Notes under the pieces: model-generated
Told to the model about the DNA's origin: nothing
Database searches by the model: none
Seen by the model: only the letters and a program-made list of their open reading frames with translations
Shown: positions 1 through 10,346 of the stretch, one piece after another
Layout of the letters: every line of letters begins with the position of its first letter
Position numbering within the stretch: the stretch's first letter is position 1
Translations under genes and position numbers: made by a program
NCBI GenBank assembly: GCA_038501625.1
Contig: JAZAYU010000012.1
Coordinates: 5,890,001-5,954,000 of the forward strand
Source of the DNA: Corbicula japonica
Taxonomy: Eukaryota > Mollusca > Bivalvia > Venerida > Cyrenidae
Direction of reading: 5' to 3'
Length of the DNA: 64,000 bases

Positions 1-1640
1 ATTGAAAAACATATAATTGGACTGCACTAGTGCATTGCACATCTAATGGATTCTATCGGATTGCCTCTGGTTTCTAACGGATTGCCTCTGTTATCCTTGT
101 AGAGCTACTGTGTTTTTCATCATTTGACATAAAATGCAATGAAAATCATATAGTTATACTGCACTTGTGCAGTGCACATCGAATAGATTCTATCGGATTG
201 CCTCTAGATTCTAACGGATTGCCTCTGTTATCCCTGCAGAGCTACTGTGTTTTTCATCATTTGACAAAAAATTGAAAGAAAATCTTATAGTTAGACTGCA
301 CTAGTGCATTGCACATGTAATGGATTCTATCGGATTGCCTCTGGATTTTTACGTATTGCCTCTGTTAGTAATGCAAAGCTACTGTGTTTTTCATCATTCG
401 ACAATAATATATTTAACGAAAAATATACAATTAGACTGCACAAGTGCAGTGCACATCTAATGGATTTATTTGGATTGCCTCTGGATTGAAACGGTTTACC
501 TCTAATAGCCGTTCATAGCTATTTTGTTTTTCATCATTTGACAATAAGTTTATTGAAAAACATATAATTGAACTGCACTAGTGCATTGCACATCTAATGG
601 ATTCTATCGGATTGCCTCTGGTTTCTAACGGATTGCCTCTTTTATCCTTGTAGAGCTACTGTGTTTTTCATCATTTGACAAAAAATGCAATGAAAATCAT
701 ATAGTTATACTGCACTTGTGCAGTGCACATCGAATGGATTCTATCGGATTGCCTCTAGATTCTAACGGATTGCCTCTGTTATCCCTGCAGAGCTACCGTG
801 TTTTTCATCATTTGACAAAAAATTCAATGAAAATCATATAGTTAGACTGTACAAGACTGTACTAGTGCACTGCATATCTAATGGATTCTAACGGATTGCC
901 TCTTGATTCTACCATATTGCCTCTGTTATCCCTGAAAGCTACTGTGTTTTTCATCATTCCACAATAAATTTAACAAAAAATATATAATTTTACTGTACTT
1001 GTGTGGTGCATTTCAAATGGATTGCCTCTGCAGAGCTACTGTGTTTTTCATCATTTGTCGGATTCTAATGGATTGCCTCTGTTAGCGTTGCAGAGCTACT
1101 GTGTGTTTCATCATTCGACAATAAATTCAATGAAAAACATATTTAAAAGACAGCACTAGTATAATGAACATCTAATAGATTCTAATGGATTGCCTCTGAA
1201 TTCTACCGATTGCCTCTGTTAGCCCTGCGACTGTGGCTTTCATTATTCGACAATAAATTCAATAAAAACATATAATAAGACTGTACTACACTACTCAAAA
1301 GTTCTAAATCGCCACTTACTAAAAATACACTAATCAAAAGTTCTAAACCGCCACTAGAGACATGTCTATTTTTTATTGTAAAGAAAATGAGGAATGATTT
1401 GTTTTCTATTATAACTCGCAAATCAATAATATTCTCACGTTTATTCAAACATTTTCTTCAAATCATATTAATATAACATACAAAAATTGACGTAAACGTA
1501 ACGGACCCCAAAATGGGAAAATGTCTCTAGTGGCGGTTTAGAACTTTTGAGTAGTGTAGTGCAGTGCACATCTAATCGATTCTAATGTATTGCCTCTGGA
1601 TTCTAACGAATTACCTCTGTAAGCACTGAACATTACTTCC
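1..1640 (+). repeat. 137-bp satellite array (left edge)
   Basis: Units of about 136-140 bp recur, marked by TGCA[TG]TGCACATC at 31, 169, 305, 445, 582 and 719 and by GGATTGCCTCT pairs. The array continues, degraded, to 1285 and resumes at 1559-1640 after an insertion. It starts beyond the window edge. Any ORF inside is a by-product. Confidence 0.9.
1287..1558. mobile_element. TA-ended MITE inserted in the satellite
   Basis: Inverted ends TACACTACTCAAAAGTTCTA at 1287 and its complement ending at 1558, extending about 30 bp each. A second copy of the left end starts at about 1327. TA ends suggest a Tc1/mariner-type element. Satellite sequence resumes directly on both sides. Confidence 0.75.
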
Positions 1641-1742
1641 AATTTGGTTTTGAAATATACTTCCCGCGCTACTTCTCAACGAAAATATCAGTCGCCGCGC
1701 ATCGTGTTAGGTGTTTTGGTTGCAAGCCAAACATGCAAAATT

Positions 1743-3238
1743 CAGTGGCGGATCCAGAGGGGGTTCGGGGGGTTCGAACGAACCCCCCTAATTTCCCCGA
1801 TTTTTTGGTCCCGGGAGGTTCGAAGTTTGTGGATATAAATCAATATGACTGGTTTCATGAAAGAAATCGATAACCAGTTGGTGCTAAATTGTTTCATTTG
1901 ACGACCAAAACATGCAGTGTAAGTGGCCAATCTGCTTTTAATCAAGACAAGAAAATAGGAAATTGTTAATTAATGGAAAACTTAGTAATGCATGTTTTTT
2001 TGCGTCTCAAAGTCTCTCGTCACGGGCATTTGATAAACCACAGATAATGTGACCTTTTGCAACTTGATAACGTCCGAAGTAAGAGTCTTGGCTATAAAAT
2101 GTAACATTTATTCAAGTGCTAATATCCACAAAACAAGAAATAAATGAAGTTTGAATAAAAAAATATATAAATTCATTTTCGATGTTACGTCCGGCGGTGA
2201 ATCAAAGACAAAGAATGACTATGCACAAAACTACTATAAGTTCGCATAGGCATAGAATATTTACTGAGATAGAGTTGTGCACTGATTTTCATATATTTTG
2301 AATTATTCTCATAGAAAGTATAAAATATTTTCCCCAAAATATGGCAGGTGCGCCATGGAGTACGTGCGTATATTAAACATGGTCGTCGGATTTTAGCTCC
2401 AAAATAATTACACAAATATTTTTGCTTAAATCGGTCTCTTACGTAAAAGTGTGTCAGTGTGGACTGAATTTCGTGCCGTTCATGAAAATAAAGCATTTAG
2501 AAAGTCGAAAATTACTCAGCCGTAGCATACTTTATATCATACGAAGTTTAATATCGGCGCCGCTCCAAAAAAGAAATCGGATTTTTTTCTCCATAAACAC
2601 TCTTAACTTTATTTATAGAGTAATATACATGTTATATAGCAATCAATAAAGTTGACTCTGGACTCAGCTTATTAACGTTCATAAATTTATTTTATGCAAC
2701 TTATTTCAAAAGATTTTGATATCATATGCTATATTGTTGACTAGTAGGAAACCAAAAGTATTTCACAGCTATTTTCTGTCTCTAAACCCCATATCCCACC
2801 AGTCAGCCTTGGTCCACAAACAGTTATTTCGGTAAACATCATCTGGCTCCAAAGCATCTAAAATGTCTTCAACATTTTTCAACAGGCGAAAGTATTGCGG
2901 CCACAAACTGGGAACCTTGAACTACAGCCATTTCGAGCTGCCTTTTCTCTAATTTACAACTTCTAGATTCAAATAATGAGATAGAGCATTTGGATCTGAG
3001 TGCTTTTAATTTCATCCTTACTGTAAGAAAGAGTAGTTTAAATCATGCTGTAAAATCCTCACAGAATACCCCAGAATGTAGGATTTAGCATTTAAATTTT
3101 CATTTTTTTTCCTGAGGGAACAGGCCCCCGGAACCCTAGGTTAGTTAGGCATGTTACAAATTCATTTGGACCTCTTACATACTTTATTTATTGAGAATTG
3201 AGTTAAACCCCCTCGCTGAAATCCTGGATCCGCCCCTG
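1743..3238. mobile_element. hAT-like non-autonomous element
   Basis: The ends CAGTGGCGGATCCAG (left) and CTGGATCCGCCCCTG (right) are inverted copies with one mismatch. The length is 1.5 kb. Target duplication is not clear (GCAAAATT and AAAATCTA flank it). No intact transposase is seen. Confidence 0.55.
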
Positions 3239-3420
3239 AAAATCTAACTGAAATCGAAATTTGTAGTAACATGTTATGGAGACTAACACTTACCGAACAG
3301 CTTTAAATAAAATAAATATCAAATCGCATCGGATAAAAATTGAGATCAAACAGAATGGTGTATATATAAATGCCAAACAAACGAGTGACCGTAGCAGTCC
3401 AGAATTTAAAAAAAAATCTT

Positions 3421-3480
3421 CTATCGCATTTTAGAATCTAGAGGCAATCCGATAGAATCTATTCGATGTGCACTGCACTT
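3421..3480 (-). repeat. Inverted fragment of the 137-bp satellite
   Basis: The minus strand here reads GTGCACATCG, then GATTCTATCGGATTGCCTCT, like units near position 180. A second degraded piece (GGATTGCC) is at 4845-4885, so the 180-bp array below sits inside satellite sequence. Confidence 0.75.
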
Positions 3481-4812
3481 TTTTTCGGGCCGTCAAATTA
3501 GCAACCCCATTTTATTAATAAATTAACATTGCATACATCTTAAGAAAAATACGATGAATTAATGTTTTCTAATGAATTTTTCCAGAACTTTCAATAAACA
3601 ATATTTTGATTTCAAATCGGTCAATAAAAGGAAAATATATGCTGTCTTTTCGCACTTGTTTCTTCTTTTCGGGCGCTGAAATTAATGATCGTGTTTAATG
3701 GCTTTCTCATTTCTATATAGAGATCCTAATCAATTACAAAAAGACATGTCCTCTGGTCTAAATTTTTATTATCTTTTATTTTTAAAAAGAGAATTTTTAA
3801 AAATCTGTCAATAAATAAAAAAGATATGCCGTCTTTTCGCAATTATTTATTCTTTTCGGGAACTTAGATTAGCGAGCGCGTCCAATGAATTCCTCATTTC
3901 TTAACAAAAATCTGAACCAAATAAAACCAAAAAAGACATGATAATGAGCGTAATTATTCCTGATCTTAAATTGAAAAAAAAAATCAAAATCAGTCAACAA
4001 AGAAAAAGATATTTCTTCCATGTATTTCTTCTTTTCGGGCGGTCAAATTAGAGACCGCGTTTAATGAATTACCATAAACCTTATTGAATTATAATGAATT
4101 ATTATAAACTTATGTATTTTTTCCTAATCTTTTATTAAAAAAGGAAATTTTTAAAATCGGTCAACAAATAAGAGATAAGTCTTCTTTTCGCATGTATTTC
4201 TTCTTTTCGGGAGGTCAAATTAGAGACCGCGTTTAATGAATTAACATCGCCTGGCATAAATCTTACTAAAATGTGATGTATTGATGCTTACTTATGTATT
4301 TTTCCTTATCTTTCATTTAAAAAGGGAAATTTTAAAAATCGGTCAACAAATAAAAAAGCTATTCCTTCTTTTCGCATGTATTTCTCCTTTTCTGGCGGTC
4401 AAATTAGCGACCGCGTACAATGAATTACCATCGCCCGGCAAAAATCTTATTGAAATATGATGAATTTATCTTGTCTTATGCATTTTTTCATGATATTTCA
4501 TTTAAAAAAGAAATTTTTAAAATCGGCTAATAAATAAAAAAAGATATTACTTCTTTTCGCAGTTATTTCTTCTTTTCGGGAAGTCAAATTAGCGACCGCG
4601 TTTAATGAATTACCATCACCCGGCAAAAAACTTATTGAAATATGATGAATTTATGTGTACTTACGTATTTTTTCCTGGTCTTTCATTTAAAAAAGAAATT
4701 TTTAAAATCGGCCAATAAATTTAAAAAGATATTTCTTCTTTTGGTAGTTATTTCTTCTTTTCGCGAAAAGAACTTCTTTTCGCGAAAAGAACTTCTTTTC
4801 GCACTCTAGTAG
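3478..4812 (+). repeat. About 180-bp tandem array
   Basis: Seven to eight diverged units, marked by TTCTTCTTTTCGGG followed by GTCAAATTAG[CA]GACCGCG, at roughly 3660, 3848, 4027, 4203, 4384 and 4567. The right end collapses into short CTTTTCGCGAAAAGAA palindromic repeats. Confidence 0.85.
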
Positions 4813-4885
4813 TAGCGCATCGCGATGACGTATACACAAAACTGTAACGGATTGCCAATGTACAAAATATTGGATTGCCTCTATA

Positions 4886-5776
4886 AATTACCCAAAGTCG
4901 GTTTCATGCTTTATGTTTATGCGTGTTTATTTTTCTCATTATTTTGTTTTATTTAAAGAGAATGTTTTGATATAACTCTGTAAAAGAGTATAGGACATCA
5001 CCGGAAAATTTTCTAGCTTAATAGGTAATTTTAACTATACAGAATAACGATGGGTTGAGTGTCCTTTTCCTCAAAATTATTTGGCGTCTTGTCAAATTTA
5101 TAATTTCTGTTCTGTAAGTTTAACTTGAGTGTCAGTGATAACTAGGGAAGCTTAAGAAATTATTTGGCAGTGTCTTTGGGCTTTAAGTAAACGGACCGCT
5201 AGACCGACATGTTAGAAGCTTGTTAACCTGATCCATAAAGTCTTATTAGGGCTGTCTACTGTAGATATCTTGATAATGTTATATTAAATCAGTCATAGTT
5301 TTTAATTCTTAAAGGCACCCTAAGCCATCCCAAGACCGTCTTGGTCCCCTGTGTTCTTAAGGTAACCCAAGTTACCCAACCCATACTCGGCTACTATAGT
5401 CAAAGGCAAAGGTAACCAGATCAATAGCAGGGCTGTGAAAATGTTCTGTAATCAATATAAACTATAAAAATCATTATGATTAAATTAGTTGTGATAAGAA
5501 TGGTTAGAACTGTTTAATTTTCAGTTTTAATTGCTTTGTGCCAGGTTACGTCCCTTCCTTTACTTCTTCCCTGATTTTGTTTGTACTGTTAATTTCCTTT
5601 GTCTAAACCAACAAAAATAATTTGTCATTGTTAAGGATTTTTCAAATTTTTCATTATTTATTTATAAATGCAAGCTAATTAACAAAAATTCTTCCATTGG
5701 TAGAACTAGGACAGGGTTGTGTTTGTTACATGTATAGGTAGTTTTGACATTTTATGTTGTAGTAGATTTCGTACCA
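4886..5776. other. No gene or clear repeat seen
   Basis: AT-rich sequence with no ORF of interest, no clear tandem structure and no recognised element ends. Confidence 0.5.
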
Positions 5777-5975
5777 GCGGCCTTGGTAGCTCAATTGGTA
5801 GAGCGACGACACAGTAAGTCGGAGGTCTGAGGTTGGAATCCTGGTCGAGGCTACTCTTTCCAACCCAAATCTGCCACAATATAAATCATACAACATCTTG
5901 AATGAGCCAAAATCCGGCTTTCACACCCCTCTTGGTGCTTAGTGTTTTCTCTCCCCTTCGCCTGAAGGGAGACAT
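5777..5975 (+). repeat. tRNA-derived SINE, tRNA-like head at 5777-5852
   Basis: The head has an A-box (TAGCTCAATTGGTAGAGC) and a B-box-like GGTTGGAATCC. The anticodon loop position would read AGT, but the acceptor ends do not pair, U33 is replaced by C and the T-loop is altered, so it is not a functional tRNA. A body of unknown family follows. Confidence 0.6.
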
Positions 5976-6822
5976 ATTGTATAATTTGGTCATTATTCAT
6001 ATTCCTCTTTTTATTTACCAAATACATGCTATTTGTCCAGAGCCAATCTCAAACAGTACTTGACAGATCTGAATGAAACTTCAAACATAATTATATGGTA
6101 ATGCGAAGTTGTGGACTTTAGAAAGAATTATTACTGTGGACCACTTTCTTGCAGAGTCATCTTCTTTTTTATTTTCTTTTAATGCACACATTTTACAAAT
6201 ACTGCTGAAAACAATTGCTTGAAACATAGAACATTTTACAGATGACTGATGAAACTGTTAGCCTGTAATCTAGCTCTTACTTGGATATATTGTTTTAGTT
6301 CATGTAGTCTTCAGATTGCTCTGATAAATTAACCCTTAACCGCATATTTACACCTTTTATCACATTTTAACCGGTTTAGATTCAGACCAGCCACCACATC
6401 TGTGTCAACTGATCTATGTTTACAATTTTCTCATTCTGGCCAGAAAGAACCTAATGAATCTTAAGCGAACAGTTAAGATTCTGATCAGACGGCACAGATG
6501 TGCCGGCTGATAAGGACCTAAATTGTTTGCCCATTCAGTAAAGCCTTATCTATAGGATAAATGGTTAAAACAATCATGAAGAATGTCTTCCTTAACCACA
6601 AGGGTGTCATTTTCCTTAAGCAGTTTGAAATTGAGATTTTCTGGCAATTTGGTCAGACTTCCTTATTTGTAACAATTTTCATTATTTCCTTCTTGTTTCA
6701 AGTGAAATAAATTATATGAAATGTATTGTTAAAAGTGATAAAAAAATTTGGTTTTAATAATGAAATGAAACTACGATAAATAAAATTGTTTAGTGGAATA
6801 TCAATCTGAAGTGATTCAACAC

Positions 6823-7145
6823 TTAACCCTTACCTGTATAGATACACCTTTATTGCTAGGGCGAACAGCTTTTTTGATTCATTAGGTTATTTATGACCAA
6901 AATGCGACCAGTGCAGATCCTGATCAGATGGCACGGATGTGCCGGCTGATCTTGATCTACACTGGTTGCACATGCGTAAAAATGCGTATATATACAGGAA
7001 AGGGTTGATCATATACTCTATGGATAATGCCATAAACACTTGGGCAACCAGTGTAGATCCAGATCAGGTGGCACATTCATGCCATCTGGTCAGGATCTAC
7101 ACTGTTCACTTTTACATTCATAACTTTTTTTTCTGACCAAGAAGT
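6823..7145. mobile_element. piggyBac-type MITE, one copy plus half copy
   Basis: TTAACCC at the left and AGGGTTGA at 7001. A second partial copy (GGCAACCAGTGTAGATCCAG) abuts at about 7035-7145. Confidence 0.7.
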
Positions 7146-7600
7146 GAACAAGAGTCACAGAAGTGACTCACTGTGGAAATGTTTATGTACCGGCCAATCA
7201 GGATGTACTCTGGGTGCCCATGAGATAAAGAGTATACCTAAACTGTTCTTACCACGAGTTAATTAGGCCACTTGATGTGCATTTTTTAGCATATCATGTC
7301 ATCATGTTCATAAGGCTAAGAAGATTTTTTTTTCACCAGGCAACTGTCTGTCACTTGTCCAGTTACCAAGGACTTGCACGAATGTCTTTCCTTGACTAGA
7401 TTAAGTTTATGTTAGTGTTTATTAATGAACATTTTACAAAATTAAAAAGCTCATTTCAGCTGTAAGGTCAATTTAAATTGGAAATGCTCATTAATAAATG
7501 CTTCTCTTGCTGGGAAAATTATTCAATGAAGAATAAGTACATGTACTGAAGAAGAAGTGTGCTGAAAATTGCAAAGAGAGTTACAGGTATTAGTATTGCC

Positions 7601-7946
7601 CAGGGCTTTATCAGCTTGTCTCATGGGGCCGATAATGGGCCCCATTCCCAATGCCAAATAGGGACCAATTTTCCCAATTCCAAGAAAAAATTCCCAATTT
7701 CAAGAAAAAAATTCCCATTTCAACAGAAATAACTTTTTCCCTATAAAATAGAAACAAACAAGAAAATCCATATAACCAAGGGACTTTTCAAATGATAAAT
7801 TAGTTTGTTTACTTTTGATCAGTGACCTATGAAACCTACATTTTTGAATCTATGTATGCAAAGTGTGTAAAACCATAGTATACCGTGTGAAAAAATTCCC
7901 AATTTGAGCAGGGGCCTTTTTCCCAAAAACCCCTGAAAAAGCCCTG
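7601..7946. mobile_element. hAT-like MITE (CAGGGCTTT ends)
   Basis: CAGGGCTTTATCAG at the left pairs with CTGAAAAAGCCCTG at the right, with TTGCC directly outside both ends. The interior repeats short 'AATTCCCA' motifs in both orientations. Confidence 0.7.
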
Positions 7947-7971
7947 TTGCCATTCACAATTTTGCATGTTA

Positions 7972-8176
7972 AATCCTTTCCTCCATAAAAAATGTATATC
8001 TATGCCATCTGGTCAAGATCTACACTGTTCACTTTGAGACTAACTAGGTTATTTCTGATAAGAACCAAACATTGTAGATCCTGATCAGATGGCACAGATG
8101 TGCCGGTTGATCCGGATCTTTCCTATTCACACAGATGATAAATGTGATGAACCCCTTAAATAAAGAAGAGGGTTAA
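7972..8176. mobile_element. piggyBac-type MITE, left half deleted
   Basis: Keeps CTTTCCTCCAT, the second palindromic half and the right AGGGTTAA. Confidence 0.65.
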
Positions 8177-8726
8177 TTTCTTATTACATAATTATTTTTC
8201 AAGCTGTTTGTCTTAACATACTTGTTAAGATAATAAGGAAGATATTTTACTTCCTTTTATCTGACACGAATTTACATGGTAATTCAACTTGAGTAGGCTG
8301 AGTTCGTGGGATGTACATTAGTAATTCACTCACCAACAGTACATTCTTTGATGCTTGGGAAATGGACTGTTACTTGTGTGTGTTATTCAGAAAATAAAAT
8401 TTCTTTGTTTGTTTTTTTTTTTATTTTGGAAATAATGGTGAGAACTGTTCTAGAGAATTTTAATCTCTGTTGAAATAAAACTTCTGTTATTTTTATTTGG
8501 CACTTTTTGTTAATAAAATTGTCCTGAATCATTAATGATATTTATTACCGGTAGTTCCTCCTAAATCCTAAATCAAGTATGTCATGAATCATTGAAAATT
8601 GATGTTTTCAAGTAAAAAGTACTACATATTATGAGAATCTTTAATGTTTAAGTATATACAATCTTGGTCATGGTTTAAAGACAGATTACAAAATGGGTTT
8701 TATGTTACCGATCAGGCAGAGTCATT

Positions 8727-8969
8727 TTAACCCTTTCCTCCATTTATACTCCTTTATGGCATGGACGAACAGTGTAGATCCAGATCAGCGTGCACATCTG
8801 TTTCATCTGATCAGGATCTGCACTGTTTATGTTTTGATTTATTATGTTATTTCTGACCAAAATGTCTACCAGTGCAGATCCTGATCAGACAGCATGGGTG
8901 TGCCAGCTGATCTTGATCTACACTGGTCACACAAGCATAAAAAGGCGTATAAATGGAGGACCGGGTTAA
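8727..8969. mobile_element. piggyBac-type MITE, full-length copy
   Basis: TTAACCCTTTCCTCC at the left; the right end is GGAGGACCGGGTTAA. The inside holds two imperfect palindromes around GTGTAGATCCAGATCAG and GTGCAGATCCTGATCAG, separated by ATTATGTTATTTCTGACC. CCC..GGG ends with TTAA outside match the piggyBac pattern. Confidence 0.85.
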
Positions 8970-9685
8970 ATGTGTCAGAGATAAGTTTCACACATTGTAG
9001 AAAAAACATGCTTTCAGAGCATAATCCATAGATTAAGACCTTAGAAAAAAGAAAGCCTAAATATGAAGTGCCTAATATCCACAAACTCTGACCTTGAGAA
9101 GCTGGGGGTGGGGACTCTCAGCCAACTCCAATTCCTCTTTCTTTCCCCACCCAACTCTAAAAGTAAAATTTAATGAAATGAATTTCAAACAGAATTTTAG
9201 TGAACAAAAAATGATGTAGGAGATTCCATTATTCTTATTTTAATAAGGAATGATATTTGAGACATCTGCCTAGCGATGAATCCCATGTTATAAATATTGT
9301 ATACAAAAATTCAAAAAAATATTAATTTTGGAGCTGTTTAAGCAACTTTCAGAGTTATTATCAAAATCATGAAACAGATATTTCAAACAGTCTTAAAACT
9401 GGAGCACATGGGTATAAAAAGAGTAAACATGTTTATAATTTTATCCTGGAAAAAGGATGAAATTCTTTAACTTGAAATTTATCTAAAAAATTGTCAAATT
9501 TTGTTTATTGCCAAAAACTAATGAGAGGAAAATTTATGAGCCTGTTTACAGCAAATTTTTTTAACATATCGCTATATATACATGTAGCATGAATATTATT
9601 GGTTGTAATTTTATTTTAGCTTCCTGGTTTAGTTTCGGAAAAGAGGTAAAAATAGTTGTTTATATTCTGAGTTGACATTGATTAG

Positions 9686-9914
9686 CGCTTTACCTCAAAC
9701 ATACAGGTTTCATCACATTTACGAACAGTGTAGATCCAGTTCAGCCAGCACATCTGTGTCATCTGATCAGGATCTGCACTGATTGCTTCTTAGTGAGAAA
9801 AAATCTTGTGCATTAAAAAGTGAACAGTGTAGATCCTTATCAGATACATGTAGCTTGGATGTGCCAGCTGATCTGGATCTGCACTTTTCATCCATGCCAG
9901 ATCCCATGGGTTAA
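9686..9914. mobile_element. piggyBac-type MITE, diverged
   Basis: The left end is eroded; both palindromic halves and the terminal GGGTTAA remain. Confidence 0.65.
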
Positions 9915-9990
9915 ATAAGATAATTTTCTCCTTATTATGATGTTTAATTACCACATGGAAAAGAGTAATGGAGACTCACTGAAGAGACCT

Positions 9991-10130
9991 CCAAGATCAT
10001 AAAACTAAATTGGAGACCAGTCTCAAATCTCAAGCATCTGATTGGCTGAAATGGTGACCAGTCACTACTTCAACCAATCAGATGCTTGAAATTTGAGACT
10101 GGTCTCCTGATTAGTTGATGATCTTGGGCA
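9991..10130. mobile_element. Fold-back MITE 60 bp upstream of gene A exon 1
   Basis: An inverted repeat from CCAAGATCATAAAACTAA to ATGATCTTGGG, with GATTGGCTGAA in one arm and TTCAACCAATC in the other. It lies directly before the 3' splice site of the start exon. Confidence 0.8.
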
Positions 10131-10203
10131 CAGACATCTACAATGTACTGCATTTTGATGTTACACTTATAAATTACACTTTGCAAAAATTTCAGATTTC
10201 ACA

Positions 10204-10346
10204 ATGAACGAGTGTATGAAGAAGTTAGGAATCATTGTTGTAATCCTGCTGATACATGTGAACTATGGCGGAGCAGAGGATGTGTATCGCAAGGCCTATA
10301 ATTTGACTGTTGGCCCTAAAACATGGAAAAATGAAACAGGGAGATT
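10204..10346 (+). CDS. Gene A exon 1: signal peptide and YNLTVGPK motif
   Basis: The ATG at 10204 starts MNECMKKLG followed by a hydrophobic run and AYNLTVGPK, which matches SYNLTVGPK in gene B. The donor GTAAGT is at 10347 and leaves phase 2. A TTTCAG acceptor ending at 10195 suggests that only 8 nt of 5'UTR lie in this exon. Confidence 0.82.

Noticed and set aside
5777..5852. tRNA gene with AGT anticodon
   Set aside because: The acceptor ends do not pair, position 33 is not T and the T-loop is altered; better read as a SINE head.
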